From the NCBI GenBank assembly GCA_963281155.1, contig CAUJLY010000002.1, positions 992,001 to 1,056,000 of the forward strand: DNA of 64,000 nucleotides, read 5' to 3'. This stretch comes from Rhabditophanes sp. KR3021 (Eukaryota > Nematoda > Chromadorea > Rhabditida > Alloionematidae). A program made the translations under genes and the position numbers. How positions within the stretch are numbered: position 1 is the stretch's first letter; the number at the start of each line of letters is the position of its first letter. Shown here piece by piece: positions 48,480-58,968 of this stretch. The notes beneath the pieces were generated by a model. That model did no database searches. It had not been told where the DNA came from and saw only the letters and a program-made list of their open reading frames with translations.

Positions 48480-49673
48480 ATGGACGAGTGCGCACCAAAT
48501 ATTCAAAATATTCTTGATCAAACTTCATTAAAATGGATTTGTAAGTTTAGCTGTTAATTTTATGTTGTAAATTAAATTTTTAGATGTGTCAGGAAAAGGA
48601 GGTGTTGGGAAGACTACGAGCAGGTAAATTAAGGAATTTCATTCTGAATATTCGGCTTTCTTAGAACGTTTATTGAAAGTAAATACTTTGTGGCTTTTAA
48701 ACAAGTCAGCTAATTTATTTGATTCTATTGCATTCCATTATAATAATTTTTTGCATTTAGTTGTTCTCTCGCTGTTCAACTTTCCAAAGTTCGGAAAAAT
48801 GTGTTAATCATCAGCACAGATCCAGCACACAATACATCCGATGCCTTCAGTCAAAAATTCGGAAAACAACCTCAAAAGGTGAATGGATTTGAGAATCTTT
48901 TCTGTATGGAAATTGATGCTAGTGGAGCTATGGACGATGCTGGTGCTGACGCCACCAAACTTCCGAATTTGGGAGTTGACGACAATCAAATTTGGGATAT
49001 TTCAAAAAAGTTACTCGGTGAAGTTTCTGGATCCTTGCCTGGAATCGATGAAGCAATGGCCTTTGCTCAAATTTTCAAACTTATTGACTCTTTGGAGTTT
49101 GATTGCGTCGTTTTTGATACTGCCCCAACTGGCCATACTCTTAGACTTCTTAGTTTCCCTGCCGTACTAGAAAAGACATTTGGAAAGTTAATAGAAATGT
49201 TCAGCTCATTCAAGCCCATGCTAGGAATGCTAGGAGGAATGATGGGTGGTGGTCAAAGTCTTAATCCAGATGAGATTTTCGACAAATTATCAGAACTCCT
49301 GATGACTGTCAAAAAGATTAAAAATGAATTTTGCAATCCTGAAAAAACTACCTTTGTTTGTGTTGCTATTGCCGAATTTTTGTCACTCTATGAGACAGAA
49401 CGTTTGATTCAAGCTTTGATGGCTCAAAACATCGATACACACAACATCATTGTCAATCAACTTCTATTTCCAGAGGTAGATGAAGATGGAAAGATCAAGT
49501 GTGGAAAGTGCAACGCCAGATACAAAATCCAACAAAAATACTTGGCTCAAATCACGGATTTGTATGAAGATTTTCATATTATCAAGTTGCCACTTCTTGA
49601 AACTGAAATCAGGGGACCAAAGGCTTTGCTTCAATTTGGAGAAAGACTTATTAATCAAAATACTCAACAATAA
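48480..49673 (+). CDS. asna-1: ASNA-1 / GET3 (TRC40) tail-anchored protein targeting ATPase
   Basis: Exons 48480-48540, 48584-48623 and 48761-49673 encode 337 aa, the usual size. The homodimeric ATPase captures newly made tail-anchored membrane proteins and delivers them to the ER receptor. The P-loop SGKGGVGKTTSSCSLA is split over exons 2 and 3; the switch regions STDPAHNTSDAFSQKF and DTAPTGHTLRLL follow, with a Met/Gly-rich substrate-binding segment (MLGMLGGMMGGG) and the CGKC zinc/dimerisation motif near residue 280. All key residues are present. In C. elegans the gene also affects insulin secretion and cisplatin response. The second intron is 137 bp. Confidence 0.97.
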
Positions 49674-50705
49674 GCATGCCAACCCAAAATGCAGTAAATC
49701 ATTTATTGATCAATCTTAAACTGCATCATTTTAATTGTAAAGATACATATAAATATATTTTGTTTGTAATAAAGCGAGTTTTAATTAATCGGTCCAACAA
49801 TTTAATTGGAATTGTGGTAGTTTATTTTATGTGTAGCGTAACCGCCATTCATTTTTAATTTAACGCTTTATCTCCCCTTCGAAATGGGTGATTCGTCAAA
49901 TGAAAGGTCATCAATTATTAAACACGAGCAAAAGGTGGCTTTCTTCCTCGAGGAAACTGGAGTTCCGGCAATCATAGCTGAATACTTTATCAGGTATGTG
50001 CGATCGAACTCTTAATTTGGAAGTTCGTTTGTTGTTAATTCATCAAGCACACATATTTGTTTAACTAAGTCGCTTTCTTGAAAAATGGGGCCTTCAACGT
50101 CATCTAATATCAAGCAGACTTTGCCTACTTATATCACCAAAGAAGATAATGAGATAAGAATGAATATTTTGGAAAATGGGTTTAAGAAAAGACAAAAATG
50201 CAAAACTGTTGATGAGAAGACTTTCTCAGAGTTAAGCATGGTTTCCTGGATGTCCAAGTAGCAGATCAAAACTCTTTCAAGTAGAGACGCTTAGTGTCGT
50301 TAGACAAATTAACTGGCTTATCCGGCTGTGATTTTCTTGCAATTAGTCAACGAGAAACAAGCCGGAATTCTTTAAGATTCAAATTGTGAAAATAAAGTTG
50401 TCTGGCGATGAAGCAGAGACTACTTCAAGAAAAAGAAAGCACAGGAAGATCTAAATGAAGCCACTGAGTCCAAGATTAGTAAAAAATAATTATTTTCTGC
50501 AACAATTGCACCATTTGTTTTAATAATGGCTACATAACCAAATATATTATTATGATGATTATTCTTTATGACTGATATAGTTTATTTAATAAGAAACTTG
50601 TTAATTCACTCAATTATTAATGACATACAAATTTAAGTAATGATTTTTTCATGACATTCCAATTTAATTAATATTTGGTTCCTTCATTACATACAAATTT
50701 ACTAA
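49674..50705. other. intergenic with gene fragments
   Basis: Holds the ASNA-1 3' UTR and a series of coding-like fragments on the + strand between 49884 and 50490 (see the pseudogene entry). The remainder up to the minus-strand WD gene is spacer. Confidence 0.4.
49884..50487 (+). pseudogene. decayed locus starting with a UBA-like exon
   Basis: ATG 49884 opens a 36-codon exon ending in a good donor (CAG|GTATGT at 49994); its sequence (KVAFFLEETGVPAIIAEYFI) resembles the first helices of UBA-like domains in UBX or p47-type proteins. No in-frame partner exon is clear. Further + strand pieces follow: a 58-codon frame at 50085-50261 (IKQTLPTYITKEDNEIRMN) and a shorter one near 50380-50455 (IQIVKIKLSGDEAETTSR), with stops between. 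I read this as a broken gene, but a gene with divergent exons is possible. Confidence 0.3.
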
Positions 50706-51941
50706 TTATTCTTTCATGACATACAAATTTAAGAGGCTATTGTGATCTAGACAAATTAAATTTCCGTTATAATCAACATCCATAATGATAAAAGACTTAT
50801 CTTCGTTCAGTAATTCCTCATTGCTAGTAAAGTCAATAGCACAGACACTTTTTTGTTTTCTAAAAAATATAACATTGTCAGATACACACATGGATTCAAC
50901 TTCATTAATTCGCAACTTTTGAATTGACTTTAAATTAATATCTATTTTCAAGACATCTCCAAACGAAGTTAAAATTATTAACAAATCCTTAATCACCCGC
51001 ATATCATCAATACCTTCTTTGATGACCATGAAAGGTAACAATGACAAATCAGAAATATTACTAATCCACAAAGCACCAGTCTCCCCACCAATTATTATGT
51101 CATCACGATGTCGTCTTACACTCACGATACTCGTATGTCGTTTATTTTCTTTATCAGTGAGAGTTCTCAATTCTCGAGGCAAGTCACTTATTGTAGCTTG
51201 TTGCTCTGCGACTTTTTTCAAGGTAACTCCCCTAACTTGCCAAACAAACATACTTCCATCTACGGAAGCCGACAAAAACTTATTCCTGTCAAGTGTTATT
51301 AGACAAGAAATAGCTTGATCATGAGCTTTAATTGTTGCAACTACTGCCTCTTCAAATACTACCACAACCTCCCCTACCATGTTTCCAATAATTGCACATT
51401 CTTCAAAAAACAGGAAGCTACTGGGACAACAGGACAGATCAATTGAGTGGGGCTTGCCTTTGTGGTAAATGTCAACTTTCGCGCTATGACTACACCATGA
51501 TTCATGTGCCTCTTCCCCAAACAAAATGGCTACTTTCCCTGATCTTCCACAATACAAAGCAAAAGGAAAAAAATCAACAGAGGTCGTTTCAAGTCTACCT
51601 ATAGTCTTCTGACTATCGAGTTGAAACTTTTGGGGTTGTTTGAGTTTCGAAAACTGCACAAATATATAACGTAGAGCGTCAGTTTCTTGTAAAAAGCTTA
51701 TTAAAGTTTGAACAACATTCTTATTTATTTTAATATCATCTGGGGAGATGGGTGACTTATCGAGGAAGCATGCATCATCATCTGTTTGACAAGAGACGCC
51801 CATGTTTTCCATACTTGATGTAGATTGTTCTTTTGTTTGGAGAAGATCAGTTTGCATTGTTGCATCTATTCTTTTTGACTGTAGGTTCCAGGTAGATGCT
51901 ATTATGGTGGACTTGCAAGTTACGTTTTCCATTTTTTGCAT
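50706..51941 (-). CDS. dynein-2 intermediate chain-like WD-repeat protein (DYNC2I2/WDR34-like)
   Basis: Intronless frame of 411 aa from ATG 51941. The N-terminal 80 residues show the pattern of dynein-2 intermediate chains: IIASTWNLQSKRIDATMQTD, then GVSCQTD, then a helix with VVQTLISFLQETDALRYIF. WD40-type repeats follow, including AHDQAISCLITLDRNKFLSA and SVDGSMFVWQVRGVTL, the latter like DGKVLLWQ...LPR in human WDR34. The protein is somewhat shorter than WDR34 (536 aa), with weak blades. Dynein-2 drives retrograde intraflagellar transport in cilia, in nematodes confined to sensory neurons. The assignment is by motif order; another WD protein cannot be excluded. Confidence 0.62.
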   Translation of the reverse strand: MQKMENVTCKSTIIASTWNLQSKRIDATMQTDLLQTKEQSTSSMENMGVSCQTDDDACFLDKSPISPDDIKINKNVVQTLISFLQETDALRYIFVQFSKLKQPQKFQLDSQKTIGRLETTSVDFFPFALYCGRSGKVAILFGEEAHESWCSHSAKVDIYHKGKPHSIDLSCCPSSFLFFEECAIIGNMVGEVVVVFEEAVVATIKAHDQAISCLITLDRNKFLSASVDGSMFVWQVRGVTLKKVAEQQATISDLPRELRTLTDKENKRHTSIVSVRRHRDDIIIGGETGALWISNISDLSLLPFMVIKEGIDDMRVIKDLLIILTSFGDVLKIDINLKSIQKLRINEVESMCVSDNVIFFRKQKSVCAIDFTSNEELLNEDKSFIIMDVDYNGNLICLDHNSLLNLYVMKE

Positions 51942-52515
51942 CAAAGTTAGGTAGAGAAAGAAGAAAATAAGTATAACCTAATAGATATATTGGGATATAT
52001 TTATTTTAAATTTAGCTATACTTTCGAGTTGCCATGGAAACGATATTTTTGTTTACTTTTCAAAGTACAAGTGATATATGCTTATATTTACCTTAAGCAA
52101 ACATATGTACATCTCTTAATTAAATTTTTTTATTTCATTTTTACAATCTTACTATCATGCATAACAAAAAAGAAATCTAAGCACTGAATAAAGTTTGCTG
52201 TTATCTATTTCGTCTTCTTACTAGTAGTGGTATCATACATACACACGTGAGTGTAAATGTGGATGTCTTTTATGAGTATTGTCCAGTGGTAGGTATAAAT
52301 TGTATAAATATATACAAATATATACAAATTTTTATATCTTCGTATATTATTATTAAAAGTGTACACCCGATGACAGTCTTTTGCTTTTCTGATTAAGCCT
52401 CACTTCTCCCACCTCTCGCATTCTCAATAATAAACAGGGTACATTGATTGTATTTATTTCAGGCTTGTACAGTCCAACATTTTAGTGTACTGGTACTTCA
52501 GATTTTATTTTTATT
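51942..52515. other. intergenic, divergent promoters
   Basis: Lies between the minus-strand WD gene and the plus-strand repeat-protein gene. It has short TATACAAATA repeats near 52305-52335 and an acceptor-like TATTTATTTCAG ending at 52463, 52 bp before the next ATG. Confidence 0.45.
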
Positions 52516-54376
52516 ATGCCGTCTGGAAGACATCGCCACCATAGGTCTCAGTCTCGACAGAGAGTTACCATTAATATGAAAGTTAGTGTAACAACAGAAG
52601 GTCTTAACAATGGTTTGATAATTCAGTCTGGGATAATTCCACGCACCTCGAATGCCGTTTCACACCATCATCAATATCACTCAAATGCTGACTTTAATAT
52701 GCTGCCTACCTATTCCCTTTTACCGCAACAGCCGCTGATTGAAATGGTGCCCTCGAATACTTCTTTGGATAAAATAGCAAGGACACCGGTGCCTTCGCCA
52801 ATTCCTCCCTCATACACAATTGCCCCATCATTTGTAATTCCACCATCTTACCCAACTCCCATTCAATCCAATGATTTTTACTCTCCGGTCCAGTCAAATC
52901 AAGCGGTTTGTTTACACCTTTAAAATAAATCAAAAATCGTTTATCTATTTACAGCCACCACCTGTGTCATCAAATAAAACAACAACTCTCACCACAGTGG
53001 AGGTATTTAGATCACCTTTAGAGGATCATGTCAATTTTTTTCAATTACCACCTGAACCTGTGTCTACAACCAATCAACCACAATATATTAGGGCACATGG
53101 ACCTCAATACGAGACATGGAATCAAGTGAGGACGGAAACTTTGTTGGATGATCCAGCTGTTTATAATAAAGAAGATAAATATAATAGCCCAGCAGCAAAA
53201 TCAGTGCAATGGAAGCCAGATTTGGAGGAAAGATTGACTGTTTCTTCTTGGTCGAGTTATTCTGAAGATCAGGAGTCTCTTTACAGAAATGATTCTACTT
53301 ATAATGAACACCCACCTCGAGTTTACGGATTGCCAAAAGAAACATTCAATCCACTACCAACGCAATCACCAACAAATCAGCAGACATATCAACAACCACC
53401 TCCAAATATAACCCCTTATCAACCAACTTTCATCAAACAACCCTCCTCGTCAATATACTCAGACTCCAAAAAGCCCTACCACGTAACTTCCCCCACTTCC
53501 AGCTACCAAACAGACGCCACTCGTCGCTCTCTCGATCGTTCTCAATCTCCTGGCATTGCCATCCTACGCCAGCAAAAGATTATAACGACTCAATCGGTTC
53601 CCGAACCCCAATACAAAGTAGATGAAAATATGGGACGAATATCCAGATTGGACGGGTATAAGCATGGGGATTTAAGGATTAGGCCACTTAGTATTGAAAC
53701 TGAATCTAGGAATTACTCGCCTACGAGGGATGATCTTGGGAGGAATGAAAAGGATTATGAGAGGAGAAGTGGAGAGAGATTTGATGACACAAATTCTGAT
53801 ACAAGAAGTGGGGGTAGGGGTTGTGACAGAAGAGGTGGGGATAGGAGTTTGGACCGAAACTATGATAGAAATAGAAGTTTAGGGCCAAATTACGATAGAA
53901 GTTTGGACAGAGTTTACGATAGAAGCTTGGACAGAAATTACGATAGAAGCTTGGATAGAAATTACAACAGAAGCTTGGACAGAGTTTACGATAGAAGTTC
54001 AGACACAAACTACGAAAGCAATCGTGAAAGATCCTCAAACAACGCCAGACATCCAAGCCCAAATAACGACCCCCGCAAATCTCGATCCGAACAATCAAAG
54101 TCCAATTACGGTGCTCGGGCTAGATCACCTTCCTGGGAAGAACACAATGCAAACGACCTGTACATAACAAAAGATGCTCTTGGCAATGTCGTGGATTTAG
54201 TGTAAGAGTCTATTATATGCCTAACCTCCACCCTCAAATTAACTGCTTCCGCTCATTACCTTTTCTATCATTTACTTTACTCAACTAATGATTATTCAAA
54301 TTTCAGCGGGGATTTCGATGAAATTTCGTTGAGTAGTCCAAGGAGGATGAATTCAGAAAGATTTATTAGATATTAA
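52516..54376 (+). CDS. Pro/Ser-rich protein with RSLDRNYD repeats, unknown
   Basis: Exons 52516-52905, 52955-54201 and 54307-54376 encode 568 aa; the first donor is the weak GTTTGT. The N-terminus is basic (SGRHRHHRSQSRQR), the middle is Pro- and Gln-rich (PVPSPIPPSYTIAPSFVIPP), and residues about 405-460 carry about six copies of an eight-residue unit near NYDRSLDR encoded by a 24-bp repeat. The segment AKSVQWKPDLEERLTVSSW may be a conserved short motif. There is no signal peptide, TM helix or known domain. Disordered, RS/RD-rich proteins often act in RNA processing or as cytoskeletal linkers; I do not choose. The gene ends 31 bp from the convergent astacin-like gene. Confidence 0.78.
53850..54020 (+). 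repeat. 24-bp coding tandem repeat
   Basis: About six copies of a 24-bp unit (AATTACGATAGAAGCTTGGA plus four bases) with alternating RNYD/RVYD variants. Neighbouring copies differ by one to three bases, suggesting recent expansion. Confidence 0.8.
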
Positions 54377-54407
54377 ATTGTATAAAAGTTTGTATAATAA
54401 ATGATTT

Positions 54408-55534
54408 TTATTTTGCACATGCACCACAGTGGAGGGGGCAATAATCTATGGCATTCTGACGGGTATGCTCCATGTCGCAGAGAGATTTTTTGGTGTTGTC
54501 TATTGTTAGATATGAATTACACAAAGTATTGAATTTTTGGGTGTCGAGTGTGTCGAAACATTTTTGTTTTTTGCAATTGCAGCAAGATTTGGCACAAAGT
54601 CGTAACATGACGCCAGGTTTCTTCTCGCAATCCCCTTCTTTAGCCATAAATGGGCATCTCTAGAAAGTAGATTAAATTAAAACGAGTTATTTACCTCTAA
54701 TAAATCATCACAAGCTGAATCTTCAGGCTGATCACATTGGTTCTCTCTACTCTTCAAACTTATTTGTTTTGACCATTTACGCATAGGAGAAATGATAGGC
54801 TTAACAGCTTTGGACTCAGCAACGCGCTTAGGTATTCCATTGCATTTATAGTGACTAGTTAATTTATGTATATCACCCATAGACAAATGAGTTCTCTGTC
54901 CAATGACTTTAACGTCAATTCCTGGCATATTTATTTTGAAACTTCTTCTGTCTTCAGCCACCGCATAAGCTTTGACGTCAAAATGCATAATCGAAAAATA
55001 ATCATAAGGTCCGAGTTTATCCACCTCCTCGATTTCTCTTTTATTATAGAAGTTTAATTTGTCTGGCTGGATATTGTCGTCCATAACAGTGATAAAATGA
55101 TCTCTATCATAACGGGTGTGTTCATGAAAAAAACCCAAGGAATGCATCAAGTAATGCATAATTGCTCCCTTGCTTTTGCAATCTTCATTTAACGATAACG
55201 TCTGTCCTCTATCAATCATTTCTGATTGCAAACCAATAAATGACCAACACCCGTCACCTTTTTTGATGTTTAAAAAAAGATTGTCCTCTTCTACCTTAGG
55301 TTTGAAGGTAACACATGAATGTTTTTGAAGCTCATCTATAGCTTCAAGGAAATTAGTCACAAATTCTGTTGCTAAATTTAAATGTAAATGGTTGCTACTA
55401 GTTTACTTACAGAAATCAGATGCTAATGAATAAGGTATTTGTCCATTTGGCCATATCTGTCTTTCTTCACTTAGATCAATGAAAGAACAATAAGAATTAT
55501 TAATAAAAATAGTCACAACTAATAACAAAAACAT
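54408..55534 (-). CDS. astacin-like pseudoprotease with two ShKT domains
   Basis: Exons 55534-55411, 55371-54695 and 54659-54408 encode 350 aa. A signal peptide (FLLLVVTIFINNSYC) leads almost directly into the astacin domain (RQIWPNGQIPYSLASDF), so the usual propeptide is missing. The zinc site reads HYLMHSLGFFHEHTRYDRD: both flanking histidines and the HExxR part remain, but the catalytic Glu of HExxH is Tyr. The Met-turn (YFSIMHF) is kept. Two ShKT cysteine modules follow (about 268-296 and 301-348). Zinc binding may persist but proteolysis should not, as Glu is the general base. Nematode NAS proteins act in hatching, moulting and digestion; this one may be a decoy, inhibitor or binding protein. 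Confidence 0.88.
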
Positions 55535-56074
55535 TATTATAAATGCTTAATATGTTGGTTTCATTTATATCGGTTTGTCTTTAAATGCTTTTGACTTTTC
55601 GTGACGAGGTCATTAAGATTATTCAAAAAAATACAAGTTCAAATACGAGTTCATATTATAGCTGAAATAAGAGAAGTTCGTGTTTTGTAATTTATGCTGA
55701 TAATAAATGACCAATACTTTTAATCATTTTGATTAAAAAAACAAAACAAATGTATGTATGCTTTAAATGAAAGAAAATGTATGTTTTACATAAAAGAAAA
55801 TAGTATGTATGTTTAAATTGGTCATATTAATTTGATCTCCAATATATCGACTGCAAACAAGCAAACTTTTTATCAGCAAATTCTTTTAACTGTCAGCATC
55901 ATCTAAAACATATAATATTTAAACGTACCAACGTCGCTCTCTCCTCGGTCTTGATTATATTGTATCTCTTATATACAAGAAGAGTGGAATTTTGTCACTA
56001 TCACCTCCTTACAGCTTTACTTTAATTTTTGCTAATTTTTTGCGTTGTCTTTACTTATTTGGATGTATTTATAG
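55535..56074. other. intergenic, divergent promoters
   Basis: 540 bp between the divergent astacin-like and PDH E1-beta genes. Short ATGTATGTATG-type repeats lie near 55750-55815. The acceptor-like TGTATTTATAG abuts the pdhb-1 ATG. Nothing else was seen. Confidence 0.45.
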
Positions 56075-57858
56075 ATGGCTTTGAGACTTGGCAGCAAGAT
56101 TTTTAAGATCGCAAATAATCATGTCAGACTATCGTCTTCAATGTCTGTTCGAGATGCTTTGAATCAAGCTTTGGACGAGGAGTTGGCTAGGGATGAGCGT
56201 GTGTTTCTGATTGGAGGTGAGTAGATTGAGTAATCATTTTCTTATTATTAATTTATTTTTCAGAGGAAGTTGCTGAGTATGACGGAGCTTATAAGGTATA
56301 AAATCGTACCCACACTTAATTTGAGACAATTTTATAGGTATCTAAAGGCCTTTGGAAAAAATACGGAAATTCAAGAGTCGTAGACACTCCAATCACAGAA
56401 ATGGGGTTTGCCGGACTTGCTACTGGAGCTGCTTTCCACAGTAAGTTGAGTTTAAAGTTAAATCTTTTTATTTGATTACTACAAAGATTAAGATACAAAT
56501 ATTTTTGATATTGCAAGCTTTTGCCATAAAATTTGGTCAATGACCCAACGTTTCCAAGTCCAGCATTCCATTTTTGTAGAACATCTTTTAAGACAGTAGC
56601 TTTTGAGTGAGAATTAAATGGAGTCCATTATTTCCACAATGCTCTTTCTTCATCCTATCATAGCGTTGTTGTTTTTCAAACTTAGCTGCTCCATTTTGAC
56701 GACCCGAGGGTTTGAAATGATAGCCACCATCTATTCCAATGAGCAAATCTTCCCCAATAATAAAATCAAAAGATAAGTCACTGCCAGGATAAGTTTTCTT
56801 CGTATCACTCCTATTCTTGATTTTTAATCCACGATGAAAGTGTATTTTGAGATGGCTCCTTTCTTTTAGACATGATGATGCGCCAAAAAATTAAAATGAT
56901 CTAATGGTATTTTTACATCCCTTGTATACTAAAATTTGATGGTGGACACACCTTTCTAATTTGAATACGGGATCTTTTAAAATCATCAATTACTCTTACT
57001 TGGCGGGGATTACTATTTAAACTTTTGTCTAAATCATCATTTCTGACCAAAATACCTACCTTAAAATGCGTTCTAATTCCAGACCTTCGTCCAGTTTGCG
57101 AATTTATGACCTTTAACTTTTCGCTCCAAGCAATTGATCATATCATCAACAGTGCAGCAAAGACTTTTTACATGTCTTCTGGAAGATTCAACGTACCAAT
57201 CGTATTCAGAGGGCCTAATGGAGCTGCTGCCGGAGTAGCTGCTCAACATTCGCAAGATTTTGCAGCCTGGTTTGCTCAAATACCGGGACTTAAGGTTGTT
57301 CTTCCTTATAGTTCTGAAGATGCCAAGGGTCTTTTGAAAGCAGCTATTAGAGATGATAATCCAGTCGTCTTTTTGGAAAATGAACTTTTGTACAACACTG
57401 TCTTTCCAATGTCTGAAGAGGCTATGTCAAAGGATTTCGTTCTGCCACTCGGAAAAGCTAAAATAGAATTAGAAGGAAAAGATGTCACAATTGTGTCTTT
57501 CTCAAAAGGAGTCCAAACTGCCTTAGAAGCAGCCAAAGAACTGGAATCCCAAGGAATCAGTGCCGAAGTTATCAATCTTCGCTCAGTAAGACCACTTGAC
57601 ATTGCCACCATCAAGGAATCCTTAATGAAAACGAACCATCTCGTTACCGTCGAATCAGGATGGCCAGTATGTGGAATTGGTGCCGAAATCGCAGCCCAAA
57701 TTTGTGAATCAGAAGCCTTTGACTACCTTGATGCTCCAGTCGCCAGAGTAACAGGAGTTGATGTACCAATGCCATATGCAGTTTCACTCGAAACCGCTGC
57801 TCTTCCCCAAAATACTGACGTCATTTCTGCCGTCAAGAGAGTCTTAAATAAGAAGTAA
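56075..57858 (+). CDS. pdhb-1: pyruvate dehydrogenase E1 component subunit beta, mitochondrial
   Basis: Exons 56075-56216, 56264-56295, 56338-56440 and 57083-57858 encode 350 aa. With E1 alpha it forms the thiamine-diphosphate heterotetramer that decarboxylates pyruvate and loads acetyl groups onto E2. The N-terminus ([20 protein letters not shown]) is a mitochondrial presequence; then [55 protein letters not shown], the [19 protein letters not shown] block, [20 protein letters not shown] and ALPQNTDVI near the end. Length and order are normal. The splice at intron 3 gives AFHNLRP where relatives have AMAGLRP. Intron 3 (642 bp) contains antisense coding-like sequence. TATTTATAG directly precedes ATG. 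Confidence 0.95.
56500..56873 (-). pseudogene. antisense coding relic in pdhb-1 intron 3, nuclease-like core
   Basis: On the minus strand ATG 56873 opens [18 protein letters not shown], which stops at once, but the next frame continues [19 protein letters not shown] and then [19 protein letters not shown] and [15 protein letters not shown] pattern of (I/V)D G x x H ... Q x x D x x K ... C is typical of the core of small PD-(D/E)XK-like endonucleases such as DUF559 or Vsr relatives. Another frame change follows near 56620. The resemblance is from a short motif only, so the label is tentative. Confidence 0.35.
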
Positions 57859-58189
57859 GAGGGAAGCTTCAAAATATAGGGTCAATTTTTTTGTTAGTTT
57901 AATAGGCATAATTTCACTCCGTATATTTCTCTAACATTTTTAATTATAATAAAGATGTTTTAACAACTAATGTTTTATTTTATCAACTAATTTAACAAAT
58001 AACTTACCACGTAGTTTTGATTTTATGAAATAATTTTTAACTTTACACATATTGTTTATTCGAATAAAAAAGTGCAATTTACCTTTATTAAAACATTCAT
58101 TAATAGGTTATATCCGTTTGAATAGGTCATTTATTTGTGACCTGAATAAAAGATAAACATTATACAGAATATGTTTCATTCCAATCAAA
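57859..58189. other. intergenic
   Basis: Contains the pdhb-1 3' UTR with an AATAAA-like signal near 57950 and the upstream region of the small secreted peptide gene. No coding sequence was seen. Confidence 0.5.
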
Positions 58190-58530
58190 ATGCTTCCACA
58201 ATTGTCGTTTCTTTTACTTTTTTGCTGTAAGTTTTAGTAATTTAATATCTTTCTTATAAAACCATCTTAGGCTTAATAATTTCTACCACCCAGCATGTTT
58301 TTAAACGACAAGCTTTTGTTTACGATCCTGAACTAAATAAATACGCCCAGATAAACGCAAAGACCGTTTACTCGCATGGTACAGCAGCCATATACGATCC
58401 TGAAGACTATCCCAAATGGTATTCAAGACAAATGTTTAAATGGAACACCAACCAAGTCCATTCTCCTTACCATCTTCAAGATTCTAGGTACGAGACCTAT
58501 CAACAGGCAAAGTATGCTGGATCTAAATGA
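58190..58530 (+). CDS. small secreted protein, possible processed peptide
   Basis: Exons 58190-58226 and 58271-58530 (44-bp intron GTAAGT to CTTAG, phase 1) encode 98 aa. The signal peptide (LPQLSFLLLFCCLIISTTQ) is split by the intron. The mature part begins after a KR dibasic site (HVFKRQAFVYDPELNKYAQ) and is rich in Tyr, Asp, Lys and Gln, with a repeated VYDPE/IYDPE motif (AFVYDPELN and AAIYDPEDY). There are no cysteines after the signal peptide. This fits a neuropeptide-like or cuticle-associated precursor, but I recognise no family. AATAAA follows near 58600. Confidence 0.68.
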
Positions 58531-58968
58531 ATCATTTAAAGTGCTTTTAATATCTTTATGTACACATTTAAGAATAAGCCATATTTTTAACATCAAAATA
58601 AAATCTATGTACACATATCTGTATAATTAATTTTACATACACACTAACTCCCCCTTTATATTATATTATTTTCTTGTTAAGGGCAAAAATATTGTGTGTG
58701 ATATAGCCTTATTCGAGGTAATGTTTTTGTCAAGTCAAATTTATAGGTAACAAGTATCCTGCCAGCATGTGACAACTTCCTTTAATTCAAACAAGGTAGT
58801 CAAGGAAACTTGCCTTACATAAAAAAAGATACGCACTCTATGTATCCTTATGAGTATTGACAGTGAGTGTCATTTATTACAACTTATAAATCATTATCAT
58901 CATATATTATAACACCTTTCATTGTAAATTTAATCTTATACTTCCAGTTTGACATCTACCTTTGTATT
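58531..58968. other. intergenic
   Basis: Spacer with an AATAAA signal near 58600 and an acceptor-like TTATACTTCCAG ending at 58947, 21 bases before the palmitoyltransferase ATG. Confidence 0.5.
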
